Source: Paraglomus occultum
Taxonomy: Eukaryota; Glomeromycota; Glomeromycetes; Paraglomerales; Paraglomeraceae
Direction: 5' to 3'
Length of the DNA stretch: 17,918 nucleotides
Assembly (NCBI GenBank): GCA_910592205.1
Contig: CAJVPJ010000732.1
Coordinates: 1 to 17,918, forward strand
Positions within the stretch are counted from its first letter, which is position 1. Every line of letters starts with the position of its first letter. Shown here one piece after another: positions 8,305 through 17,775 of this stretch. The position numbers and the translations under genes are program-made. The notes under the pieces were generated by a model that saw only the letters and a program-made list of their open reading frames with translations, searched no databases and was not told the origin of the DNA.

Positions 8305-8688
8305 ATGTACAAAATCTTCCCCTTCAGTTTGCCACCATATGGCTTTATCAATTTGGAGAGAATCAGAGGGATGAGGATATACAAAGCCTTCACAGAAGAA
8401 CATCCAACCCACACCCGCGCAGTCCTGGCGGATCGATCGAGCACTAAGAAAAGTCGTCCAATTGATAGAGGACGAGTTCGCCACCGCCACCGCCGCAAGT
8501 CAAAACAAAGACCCAAGCCCAAAATGCCTTTACCAAAGTGTATAGGAAAGTTGGACTTTACATCTCAACCACAACCCAGTCATGGGAAATTATTTAAAAT
8601 GCTGGACAGGGTTGCCCAGAAGTCTTTTGTACACAATACCGTCAGATGTGTATTCTTTTGGTATGATCATGATAGGAAAAAAGCATAA
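8305..8688 (+). CDS. Hypothetical basic protein, 127 residues
   Basis: An ATG-initiated frame of 127 codons. The N-terminal third is mixed hydrophobic. The centre (residues about 48-75) is strongly basic, with RGRVRHRHRRKSKQRPKPK, encoded partly by a GCCACC-type trinucleotide run near 8480. The C-terminal third is mixed and ends VRCVFFWYDHDRKKA. The basic centre could bind nucleic acid. No family is recognised. Two minus-strand frames (8230-8490 and 8280-8522) cover the same bases, one of them also protein-like. The segment lies just outside the end of duplication copy 1. It could be a small gene, an exon or chance. Confidence 0.3.
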   Translation: MYKIFPFSLPPYGFINLERIRGMRIYKAFTEEHPTHTRAVLADRSSTKKSRPIDRGRVRHRHRRKSKQRPKPKMPLPKCIGKLDFTSQPQPSHGKLFKMLDRVAQKSFVHNTVRCVFFWYDHDRKKA

Positions 8689-8873
8689 TTCATGATTATT
8701 GGATTAATACTGGCAATATCTGGATATAATTAATAACAGAAGCGATGATGGGGGGTACATATCTAGATTTGTTTCTTTAAACTTACATTGGTTACGGAAT
8801 CATGTTCTCGAAATTGTATATTATAATTAACGCGCACTATTAGATACTACCAATACTGTATAGTATATAAGAA

Positions 8874-8970
8874 CTTCGAAATTAAAATTCAATTGCGATT
8901 CAGATTATTTATCTGCTCATAATAAGTCTTCGAAATTAAAATTCAGATTATTTATCTGCTCATCATAAGT
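8874..8970. repeat. Tandem duplication, 54-bp and 43-bp units
   Basis: Unit 1 (8874-8927) and unit 2 (8928-8970) both begin CTTCGAAATTAAAATTCA and end GATTATTTATCTGCTCATNATAAGT. Unit 2 lacks 11 bp (ATTGCGATTCA), whose ends show ATTCA microhomology, so it looks like a recent duplication followed by a slippage deletion. Confidence 0.9.
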
Positions 8971-8986
8971 CTCCCGGTGTTGTCAA

Positions 8987-9162
8987 ATGAACGGGACAGA
9001 GGATGATGATGTGGTGTTGGATTATTATTATGAATTGTTATATGAAAATAAAAATGATGAAAATTCCGAAGTAATAAATTTTCAATAGTATTGACGGTGA
9101 AGAATATGAAGAAGTCAGAGGCAATAATGTTTGGGAATTAATCATAATCATACTTTAATAAA
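8987..9162 (+). pseudogene. Acidic ORF remnant with a frameshift
   Basis: ATG 8987 opens a 33-codon frame rich in Asp, Glu, Tyr and Asn (MNGTEDDDVVLDYYYELLYE) to TAG 9086. The next plus frame continues the acidic character at once (IDGEEYEEVRGNNVWELI) to a TAA near 9160. Joined by one frameshift they would form an acidic C-terminal tail of about 55 residues. Such acidic ends are common in fungal mobile-element and hypothetical proteins. Family unknown. Confidence 0.35.
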
Positions 9163-10263
9163 ATTTGTTTATACTGAACCAATTTTGTGTTATCTCTGAT
9201 CTTAAATTTTAATTGCCTGTTAGAAGGAGAGTACAAATCACAGGGGGGTATATATGCCGGAGGGATACCATAACTAATACCCGGGTATAAATCAAAATTT
9301 GGCCTTCAAAATTGCCGCACACTGGGGATACTCGTGTCGGTACATTGTTCGTTTGTAAATTGATTTGGAATGAATAGACATTCTTTTCATAAATATGTTG
9401 AATGGTTTGATATTGAATCGGCCGACGTCTAGTCTCTGTGTGTGTATGAAAGGCATAATAATAATATAAATATAAAAAGCTGTTATAAAGTTGTGCTGAA
9501 AGGGAAATTTTGGATTTCTTATAATTACCCATCAAAGACATTCCAGTCCACAACCACTACTCTCTCCTATGGGTATGCCACCCAATTTAGTAGCACAATA
9601 TTATGTCGATGACGTTTTCGTAATTGTCATGTTCCGTGTTCCGCACGATTGTGCGACCTTCCGCTTACTTCACCAAGATACTCGACTAGTTTATGATCGT
9701 CATCTGCCCTATTAGAATATATGGGTTAGGCTTTGCGACATTGCCTTTGTTAAGCAAACAAGTAGAACACGCAGCAATAAAATTCCTTTCGCGCTCACTT
9801 ACACATCATGGAATATACGTGTCATTTTGCTACAATACTTCAAGCCGTTTAATTCGTAATATTCTCAAGAATGCCCGTTCTATATTCTGGTGAAGACAAG
9901 TCTTTCCGAGACTAAAATTGTGCAATTGAAAGGTTTGAGTAATTAACGGTTACTACAAACATAAACTCACCCGACAATGATCGATAATACGGGACATCTA
10001 GTTACCTTCCAAACAATCGAATTTCTCCTGTCAAGACATGAACACTAGTCTGATCTGCAAGTAATGGGATAAGTTATAATCTCGGAGCCTAATAATATCA
10101 AACAAAAAAGAAGAAGGTAAAGTGATTGATTTTCATTGCACGAAACCACACTACGACTTAATCAAAATATAAACGCACAATTGACTAGGACTGACAATAT
10201 GACCACCAATGGTTTGTTCGTGGATAGTATTCCTTTGTAGTCCTCTTACTCATCGGGGTGCTG
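9163..10263. other. No firmly supported gene
   Basis: Two longer frames exist. One is on the minus strand, 9209-9541 from an ATG, tyrosine- and serine-rich and low in complexity. The other is on the plus strand, 9693-9893 (66 codons). Neither shows motifs or conserved partners within the window. The first part of a plus-strand 102-codon frame (10209-10517) also lies here and runs into duplication copy 2 antisense to its conserved peptides. Confidence 0.4.
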
Positions 10264-10424
10264 GAAGTATTAGCCAACCTCTTGTCCGTGGACTAGCTGG
10301 AATTCTGTCCTCGTACGTATTGGAGTTGGACGTTTTCGAAACTGTTGTCATCGGGCAGTCGTCTGGAACAACACCATATTCAGTTTCAAGCATGCCACGA
10401 GCCCTCGATTTTTTGTCGTGGAAG

Positions 10425-10638
10425 TTAACTCCGTTCCTTGGCCTCTTTTTGAGCCGACTTTTGCTCATCTGTCAGACGGACCCAGGCGTTGCAATCATCA
10501 TTGAAACGAAAAAGTGATTTGGGAGATGCCGATTATTGAAGAAATGTCAATGATTGATTGAGGTGTCTGATGGCTACTACTAAAAGAAAGGGATCTCTTC
10601 CCACGTTCCTGGTCAGGTTTTTGAAAAATTCGTGCTGT
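10425..10638 (-). pseudogene. Copy 2 outer block: decayed minus-strand gene, 3' part
   Basis: From 10638 on the minus strand, after the acceptor-like TTTCGTCCCACCTAG, a 46-codon frame runs TARIFQKPDQERGKR, then QSIIDISSIIGISQITF, to TGA 10498. A one-base offset continues as FNDDCNAWVRLTDEQ and SAQKEAKER to TAA 10425. Copy 1 has the equivalent FDDDYNARVRLTDG without that frameshift. Further downstream (10250-10420) the minus strand gives MLETEYGVVPDDC and NTYEDRIPASP. A 118-codon plus-strand frame from ATG 10570 to 10926 overlaps antisense. Copy 1 breaks that frame, and its peptide is not obviously better conserved. Confidence 0.5.
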
Positions 10639-10968
10639 CTAGGTGGGACGAAAGTAATCATGACCCAGCACTCACGTCGGGATATGTACGAGCGACATCT
10701 AGAGATGTTTAAAATGAAAGCGAACCTAGATGTTTTCAAATGCCATATTATGTTACAATTTATGTATTATTGTTGCCTACATGATAAGTGCAAGACTGAT
10801 ATATTACCGCAATCATTCCAGCATTCTAAGCCTTTCCATGACGTCTGTTTGATATCACGTCTCTTGTTTCCAGTCACCGAATTATCTGAAAAAGGACAAA
10901 GAATAATATTAAATGACTTGGGTTAATATAATCGATGAGCAAATATGTACAGAGCATTATGTACATAA

Positions 10969-11337
10969 AGCCGACCCCCGTCAGCGCTGGGGGGCTCTAT
11001 CCTCCCACCAGTCAGTGTTCCCTTCGAACCTTCTGGACCCGTGACAGTTTTTATTCCGGTTTTAGATGGAAATGGTAAAATAATTGCAGTTCATCCAGTT
11101 GGCATTCTTGTCCAGAAGGAGCCTCTTCCTCCCAAAGACTCTCCAGCAACCGACCTTTGTAAGTCGTCTTGATATCAAATCCCTTTCGATGGGTTTCCTG
11201 CTGGAAATGGGGAAAAAACATTTGCATACATCAGTCCTCTAATCACCTTAGCACTATTAATTTATCAATCCCTCTTATCTAAATTGCATGCGGCAAATAA
11301 AGTGCTAGTGCTGGTATTACAAGATCGCACATCGTAG
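10969..11337 (+). other. Long plus-strand open frame with a single TGA, antisense to the decayed gene
   Basis: A plus frame without an ATG is open for 67 codons to TGA 11170 and then 54 more to TAG 11335. It has protein-like stretches (PSGPVTVFIPVLDGNGKIIA, GNGEKTFAYISPLITLALL). GTAAGT at 11159-11164 is a perfect 5' splice-site match that would remove the TGA. Against this, the matching part of copy 1 does not conserve the peptide well. It may be an exon of a second gene on the opposite strand, or an antisense shadow of the decayed gene. Confidence 0.25.
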
Positions 11338-11363
11338 GCATAATTACCTTACGCTTTGTCGAC
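11051..11363 (-). pseudogene. Copy 2 middle block of the decayed gene
   Basis: On the minus strand this reads ACNLDKR, then GLMYANVFSPFPAGNPSKG, then a 49-codon frame (11200-11051) with THRKGFDIKTTYKGRLLESL and WEEEAPSGQE to TAA 11051. ACNLD, YANVFS and WEEEA recur in copy 1 on the opposite strand. A pyrimidine-rich TTTTTTCCCCATTTCCAG just before 11200 could be a 3' splice site, although YANVFS is encoded through part of it. The plus strand of the same bases is also unusually open (see 10969-11337), so the coding strand is judged mainly from conservation and from the flanking blocks. Confidence 0.4.
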
Positions 11364-11495
11364 ATTTTCTTCATTCACTACAAATTGTAGGAATCAAAAT
11401 AACTTTGTTTAGATTAGATCCATTACTTGACAAGTCAAATTTCAAACCGATCTGATCTTGCCTGACGAAATAGATGGTAACGTCAAATGCCCTGT

Positions 11496-11721
11496 TCACG
11501 CGAATAGTAATAAGCAATGAGTCACAGATATTAGCGCAATTTTTCTCGCGTCTATCAAATGCCTTACCAACAATTCAGAATTAGTCTTTCGATACGGTGC
11601 TTATGATCCTGAAAAAAGTGGGCGTCTGTTCAATTGGTGTCGAATGAGACTTCGGTATTGATAATACGAATAGAGTCCCGCACGTACTTACCGCGGTGTT
11701 TATTATTGTCTTACGTGATAT
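11496..11721 (-). pseudogene. Copy 2 outer block: decayed minus-strand gene, 5' part
   Basis: A minus frame is open for 46 codons from 11721 to TAA 11581, with LFVLSIPKSHSTPIEQTPTF and ending VSKD. A shifted frame follows with VRHLIDARKIALISV and THCLLLFA to TGA 11496, and then GHLTLPSIS. These correspond to PIEQT, SKD, VRHLI, CLLLFA and LTLPS in copy 1. Intron-like ends (GTAAGT at 11691 and TTTTTTCAG ending at 11609) are present, but the conserved PIEQT peptide lies inside that interval, so I favour continuous coding. Confidence 0.45.
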
Positions 11722-11762
11722 CTAATCACAGTTAAAAAAGGTGTTGCAATAAATAAATAATA

Positions 11763-12092
11763 TGTGGAGTCTATCGCTATTCTAATGCGTATTGTAAATG
11801 TGGTGGCTACCAAAGCGAAGACAAGTCTATGCGCTACGGCACTATGAAATGTGTGGGGAAAATCACGTGGTTCATTCTATCAGCCACAATCATATACTTA
11901 CAACGCGGGTGTGCTCATAGATGAACAGCATATCTCTCTGCAGTTATGAATATGACTCATAGACACTTAATTAAACTATGTACTCGTCGCTTTTTATAAG
12001 AAAGTAATCACTGGTCCGGTAGTAGTAGAAGGAGATAAAGAAATAATCGAATTAGCCGATACAGTGGAGAGACAATTATATCTCCAAACGAA
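11763..12092. other. No gene seen
   Basis: Sequence similarity between the two duplication copies ends near 11762. This stretch has only short frames and no recognisable signal. Confidence 0.5.
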
Positions 12093-12657
12093 TTACAACA
12101 ACGTTCTTTGAACTGATTGCATTTTAAAGAATTGTATTTTATTTGATAAACAAAGGTTATTATATACATGATGAGTGATTACAACAATCCGTTTATCTCC
12201 ACAATAATCCTCCGCCCCCGTATTCCAGTAGTCCTTGGCCTCTTCTTCCTTCTTGGGAATGTCTTTGTGTGTTGGCAAACGGTTGCGGTGCGCCGAAACT
12301 TTTTCGTTTGTCCGAGCCCGACACGGATGTAGTTGTAAAGGGGACTTACATAGTAGGCGTCTGCGCGGCTCCAAAAATATAATTTGGGTTTTTTGAAAAA
12401 GATGTTTTTTGTGTGAATGACGTGTGGCGGGGCCGCCGCGGGTGATTTGACTTTTCGATAAAAGCCGAAAGCCCCGCACACAAGATAAATTTGGTAATGG
12501 TAAATTCATCCATGTTTAAATAAATAAATGTATGTTTGTTTTTTATTAAAAATGATAAAAATTTGTTTTTACAACAAAGCCATTTTGTTGAAAGGCCTTC
12601 TTTTTCTTCTCGAGATCGAGAAAGTTTTTTGTGTGTGAACGGGCGCGTGTTATGCAT
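12093..12657 (-). other. GC-rich minus-strand patch, possible small spliced gene
   Basis: This patch is much richer in G and C than its surroundings and is open in all three minus frames over part of its length (12093-12509, 12179-12481, 12346-12657). Minus-strand features include an ATG in a plausible context (ACAAAATGGCTTTG, near 12583), a GTAAAA after it, an AAAAG acceptor-like end near 12449 and a GTAAGT near 12350. One frame ends in a Lys/Glu-rich stretch (HKDIPKKEEEAKDYW) and another in a basic one (FPRRKKRPRTTG). I could not settle one gene model and recognise no family. A small nuclear-encoded protein or its remnant is plausible. Confidence 0.3.
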
Positions 12658-12660
12658 CGA

Positions 12661-15590
12661 CGGGTGATTTGGTTTAAATCATAGCCAATGTAAAATACGT
12701 GTAGTTAATTGAGCAAGCGTTCAATGTGTGAAAAATATAAACAAGGAAAACGATGAGATTAAATAGATTTACGAAATATCGATATCTGCAAAACCCAAAA
12801 GCGGTCTGGATCTGCATCATTATTATTAGTAACAATTACAATTGTTTCGAATGGGAATCCTTTATGGAATTTTCTAAAATCTTTACTACGACTTTTTTAG
12901 TAGTAGTTTACTTATACGCATTGTTTGAGTGACATGCAATTGCGCGTGTCAGATAGTCTTGTATGTCGAACTGCTCATTATTACATTGATATAACCATCG
13001 AATTCTGATTTTAACTCGTACCAATCTCAACTTCAGTTACAAACATTTTCAGTAATAACTGTATGCCAACTAATACGTACGTGTTAATTTTGTGCTTGTA
13101 CGCGTTTATTTATTTCAGACGTAGGCTAAACTCTTTTCCGTAACGACTTTGACATTTATTTTGTAATAAACCCAATTTCAATTACATTTCGCGCGCCTTC
13201 TTTTAAAGATGAATACGATGCTTTATATTTAAGCGCTTGCTTCGATATTCAGATTCATTTGGATCAGAGCAGTCATGAAAACATTTATAGTCTAGTGTCT
13301 GCACACCTGACAACGATAAATTTGTACAGCAGAACTACTACTAATTATCAGATAAAGATAGAGACGGCATAGCATAGGACTATAAAACACTACCCGAAGA
13401 GAAAAAGACTATTAACAGTTATTTTATTTCCAATCATGTATGGTGTATACTTATTGCCACATTGCTGATAAATCAATAATATAACGTTAGTGAGCAGAAT
13501 TTTAATTTAACAAGCATAAAGCTTGGGGGAAAGTTGGGTACCCGCATATTGAATTAATCTCGTTAATTTATGTTTAGGAATTAATAATGTCGTCATTTGT
13601 CATACGGGCAAAGACAAACAATTATATCACCTGAGGTCAGGTGCAACATATATATACCTTAGAACGAAGAAATGCAATTAACACATAAATGCCTAATACC
13701 CGTTGTATATTATATCATAAATTATTTCGTTAATAAAGTCAATTTCAGCCTCGAAATTAATGTTTCTCTTTTCACTGTAATGCTTCTATTGGATTTCCAT
13801 CAAAAGTATATGCATTTCGCTTCTTGTCTTTATCACACGCTATGGCTCCAATACTCTACTAACGTTATGGGCACTCATTGACGAAATAATATTTTAACAA
13901 TATAATAATAATGATAAATTTATAATAACAATAGATTCATAATGGGTATTACCCTTTCATGTATTAAACATAAAATTTCATAAGCGCAGTTTTTTTAAAC
14001 TGAACACTTTTCACGCTTTTCTCATCAAGACATCGACAAACGAGTATTCGGTTACTTGCTTATTACATAGTTACGAGAACTTAGTGCAAAGTGTTAATTC
14101 AGAGAAAAATAATAATAATAACCGAATAATTCGCATGCTCTGTCTATTAGCCTTCATAATTTTATAAAAAAAAGCAATTATTCCGAACTGCAAAGTAAGT
14201 CCAGCAGTGACTCACTAATATGGGTAGCCCAGTGGTCTTTACCTAGTATTTTTTTTTCTTGGTCAAGCCTTTATCAACTGCAAAAAGAATTATTTTGGCT
14301 CGCTCTTAGTCATTACCAATTGTATAAAAAACGCGAACTGTACACAAAACTGTGGCGCTGTGTGTCTTGTTCAATTCTTACATCAATGTATCAGCGTTGA
14401 ATAAAGAATCAAGACAATAATAAATAACGAATATAGATAATTTATTGGAATAATTAAGACACCCCAGAGAAGTAGTTCCGCTTCCAGTTTTATCTTTTCA
14501 GCAGTAACCAATTTATTTGTTCCGCCTGGAAGAAGGGTTTTTATATGATAAATTTTATATACTTGTCACTTTGTATCCCATTTTTCTCTCTTAGGTTTTC
14601 TACTCGCGAACCATCACTTTATGATTAAGTGTCTGAGTAATGGTCATACAAATAAAACTGCAGAATATAAAATACACCGAAGTGAATTTTCGATCAATCG
14701 AATAAATATTGAAATCGTATCATATTAATATATTAATCACACAAGTAGTCCTAAAACTGGTTACCGGTATATAACATACTGATTTCCTCAAACACGTTAT
14801 TCTTACTTAAAATTTTACTTGTATGAGTTGATTATTTTTGGACTTCTAGTACTTCTAGTGTAATCTGACAAATAACAAACCCGTCTTTGTCAAGGCAATT
14901 TGTTTTCACGTAAGAGAATGGTTGTCATTTAATTTGACGGCCAATAAATCCAACCACGTTAGCATTTTAATATGAGACATGTCCGAAGGAAATCTTTCTT
15001 ATATTATTTCTAGTTCACAAAAAAACATGTGTTTGAACAAAACCAAGATTAAATTTGAGGTATTAGTATAATTATTATGGACAATCGATAAATTTTGGTA
15101 CGATAACTTTTACTGGTTGTGTTTATTGACAATAAATAATAATATGGTTAGAATCGTAAAGTAAAAGTGTTGATAAAAGTGTATCTATTGCGAATGGTAT
15201 ATATGAGATACTGATACGTTCATTTGGATATGTAATTCTGCATAGTGTACTACTAATATCCAGTGGTATCGACATTTAAGAGCTTGGCAAAGAAAATTGC
15301 TCGAGATAATGCATTATTTGACACAATTACTGGAAGCTAAGTATGACATGAGTTATTACTTAATTACTAAAAAGTCGTTGCAAAGCAATCTTTTACAACA
15401 GTTAGAGTACTTGAAAAGCTTTACTTATTCAATAATACTAATAACTTTTGAACAGAAAGTTTTATTGTCATAAATTTACCAAAGCACGTGTATTTTGCAC
15501 ATACGCTTTTTATAATCAACTTAATTTGTTATTCTTTTTATCAATTTCACTAAATCAATTAACATTATTGAAAATAAAAAAAACGACACT
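12661..15590. other. Long AT-rich gene desert
   Basis: Nearly 3 kb without a supported gene. The only ATG frame over 60 codons is 13672-13881 (69 codons), which is low-complexity. Minor structures are a CACCTGA-GG-TCAGGTG palindrome (13628-13643), an AAT trinucleotide run near 14110 and an isolated TGGTTAGA (15145). No tRNA-like cloverleaf or telomeric array was seen. Confidence 0.6.
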
Positions 15591-15591
15591 C

Positions 15592-15655
15592 ACTGGCAAC
15601 GTATGTTGCCAGTAGTATAGTTGAGTCTGGGACCTGTCCCAGTCCAGGATCCCAG
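15592..15655. repeat. Cluster of short perfect hairpins
   Basis: ACTGGCAAC-GTAT-GTTGCCAGT (15592-15613) is a perfect 9-bp stem with a 4-base loop. CTGGGA-CCTG-TCCCAG follows (15627-15642), and a further TCCCAG at 15649-15654 can pair with the same CTGGGA. This G/C-rich structure stands out in AT-rich DNA. It could be a remnant of a mobile element end, a structured RNA, or a terminator-like element. Confidence 0.7.
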
Positions 15656-15659
15656 TCAC

Positions 15660-16320
15660 TCAGCATTCTGCATGTACGATGGCGCATAGTCATACAATGA
15701 TACAATGATACATATATATCCATGAATGCTAAGGTGCACCGATTAAGATTTTGTTGAATGCTTGGATGGTGATAAAGAGTTTTACATCTGGTTTGTCTTT
15801 TTTTTACTTCTTTGATTGCGTCTTATTAAAATCCCTGATACGCTTTTCGCTGTTATCATAGTATTTATTTTGGTCTTTTTTACATGTTAAATTAACGACT
15901 CGCTCGTAAATGATTGACCCCTAATTATAATTATTATGCGACGTTCTGCCATCACATGTAAATTTATCCAGAAACAGAGAACACATTGCCCATGTATGTA
16001 TGAGACTGTGTAACTTGATTTAACATTGAAAAGCAGATCGTCAAAAAATCGATAAAATAAAGTCACTTTACGATAAAGAATTTTTCCGCCCCGAATTTTT
16101 ATACATATAATCCTCGATAAAATAAAACCTCTATAGTTTAAACCATTACCCCCAGCCCCGTTGACTTTATTGTATCGAGTTTGACTATGTATATGTCAAC
16201 GCCTTATCTCAAATAGGACCACTACACTATAGTTCAAACTTGAATAAAAGTCTTTTGATAAACTGACCACTATGAACGTCCGGTATTCTAAAAATTTTGT
16301 CCGAAGGCTGATAAACACAT
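15660..16320. other. Intergenic, no gene seen
   Basis: A short ATACAATG tandem repeat lies near 15693-15710. Otherwise this is AT-rich sequence without a frame worth reporting. Confidence 0.5.
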
Positions 16321-16633
16321 TTATTTGCTCGGATGCCGCATGGTCTTGCGACGCTTTCGCTTCTTCACTTCCCCTCGGGTTTGCTTTCTCCCCTTCGTTC
16401 CGTACGAAATGCAGTGGTCTTTATCTGTAAACCCGCGGACTGACGACGACACCAGGCCATATCTCGTATATACGCGCTTGGTTTTACTCTATGAACAGAT
16501 TGCTTATGGTCCAGCCTTCCAGCAATTGGCATCTAACATTATTACCCGGAAATGCTTTCAACTGAGTCAGGGGCCTCGTTGCTTCCAGAGGGCCCCCTGT
16601 GCTTGCAATTGAAACACTGTCTGTTATGCATAA
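16321..16633 (-). pseudogene. Frameshifted minus-strand remnant with a basic C-terminus
   Basis: One minus frame is open for 49 codons from 16633 to TAA 16484 (SIASTGGPLEATRPLTQLKA, then NNVRCQLLEGW). The next minus frame opens at 16488, at the same point, and runs 55 codons to TAA 16321. It ends in a very basic tail (RGEVKKRKRRKTMRHPSK). The junction fits a single frameshift in one ancestral frame of about 104 codons. TTCATAG at the junction could instead be a 3' splice site. The basic tail faintly recalls the KRKRK-x-KM end of COX24/AURKAIP1-type mitoribosomal proteins, but this is weak. Plus-strand frames (16325-16612, 16552-16767) overlap and cannot be excluded. Confidence 0.3.
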
Positions 16634-17110
16634 CTATATACAGTAAGACTCAGCGAAATCTCTTTTTGGACAATCGGAATGTAGTTGGAAGAATGCTGTT
16701 CTTAGGGAAAGGGAGATTATCGGAAAGTCGAGACGGCAGTCTGCCAACGTTTGGGCATGGCTCCTAGCGATAATTTATCATATTGACTTAGTTTTTTGTT
16801 ACGTGGAAAGCGACAACGGAAGAAGCAAGTTGGTGATTTGTAATTCGAACCTGATAAGAAGGGAAGTGGTGGTCAGGCTTTTACAAAACCATCGAAACAA
16901 CAAGCGAAACTCTGATGGGGTGGGATGGGAAAATGTATGGATATCTGTTTGTATAATATTTTATTGTAAGAAAATATTATATCAGTGCTTGCATACCTCA
17001 TATCAGATTTTTTACAAAAAAGTTGTAAAGACTTTTTATGGCAACACTGATAAGCTTTTTCCAATTGTAAATCAATTAATTGTTCTGTTTAATTTATTGC
17101 GAAGTTTATA
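16634..17110. other. Mixed-composition region, weak plus-strand frame
   Basis: A plus frame of 102 codons covers 16803-17111 but begins with GTG; it has a basic first half (NRRNNKR-like residues) and a hydrophobic second half, with no recognised motif. It spans the perfect inverted repeat at 16953-16980, which argues against it being an intact gene. Confidence 0.3.
16953..16980. repeat. Perfect 10-bp inverted repeat
   Basis: ATAATATTTT (16953-16962) is followed by an 8-base spacer and its exact reverse complement AAAATATTAT (16971-16980). The arms are pure A/T, so chance is a fair explanation. Confidence 0.6.
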
Positions 17111-17111
17111 A

Positions 17112-17743
17112 TAAGGATATATACTGTATACGTTGCACTTATATATCGACCATGTAGTATTTTATAAAAGAGTTGAACTAAAGACTTTTAAATAATCATT
17201 AATATTGTCATTATCAGCAATATACGATTGTGCTTCGTGAGTAACTATTTAATGCTTTATTGGTAAGAAAAGTAATATTGCTGTCCGATTACACATTTCT
17301 TTGAATAATACTATATGCAACGCTTCAGCCACTTCTACAGCATATCTATATCGTTATCTATCATCACTCTTAAATTGCTTAATATTACTATTACCGACCT
17401 TTTCCATATAATTAATATTAAGTTAGTTACATCACTTCTAGTTCTTGTACTATACGCTGTTAAAAAGTATATATTACGAGTATATACTTCCAAAAGCGCA
17501 GAGTCTAAAAAATAAAATTACATATGGGCTCATATTATATAACGTACATACAATTTTGCGTGTATTGTACCGACCAATCTTATGTATAAGGGTCCAACCG
17601 ACTGGCTAATTGATAAATGAATTAATATAACATGATAATTTCTATATATGGTCCAGTGTAAAAAGATAGATACCTCGAAATTGATCACTATCAAATCGTC
17701 TAGTTAAAGTTGTGTGCGACTTTAATAACCATAGACAACCATC
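17112..17743. other. Intergenic, AT-rich
   Basis: This stretch has only short low-complexity frames (for example 17315-17515). It probably includes the promoter region of the gene starting at 17776. Confidence 0.5.
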
Positions 17744-17751
17744 TTTATATA
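17744..17751 (+). promoter_or_regulatory. Candidate TATA box
   Basis: TTTATATA ends 24 bp before the ATG at 17776. Position and sequence fit a TATA element for the edge gene, but such strings are common in this AT-rich DNA. Confidence 0.25.
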
Positions 17752-17775
17752 GTACATCACTTAACTTGTTTGAAA

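Larger units (their letters stand above)
10264..11762. repeat. Segmental duplication, copy 2
   Basis: This is the partner of 6618-8122, about 2.1 kb downstream of the end of copy 1. All the peptides conserved between copies read on the minus strand here, in both outer blocks and the middle block, so this copy appears to keep the original arrangement. It has about 150 bp (10930 to about 11075) with no clear counterpart in copy 1. By eye the copies are roughly 75-85 percent identical in the best stretches; I have not computed a value. Confidence 0.9.

Noticed and set aside
9209-9541. Minus-strand ORF of about 110 codons
   Set aside because: Tyrosine/serine-rich low-complexity translation over AT microsatellite-like sequence; no motif or partner. 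Probably chance.
10570-10926. 118-codon plus-strand ORF as an intact gene
   Set aside because: It has no recognisable motif. Copy 1 breaks it with stops and frameshifts, and it lies antisense to peptides that both copies conserve. An ORF of this length is not rare in 18 kb read in six frames.
11609-11691. 83-bp GTAAGT...TTTTTTCAG intron on the minus strand of copy 2
   Set aside because: The signals are textbook, but the peptide PIEQT, conserved in copy 1, lies inside the interval, and copy 1 lacks good splice ends there. Continuous coding is more likely.
12608-12625. TTCTCGA-GA-TCGAGAA palindrome as a regulatory operator
   Set aside because: A 7-bp stem is present, but a single short palindrome without a nearby established start site is not enough.
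15145-15152. Telomere-like repeat
   Set aside because: TGGTTAGA is not the TTAGGG-type repeat and occurs singly here.
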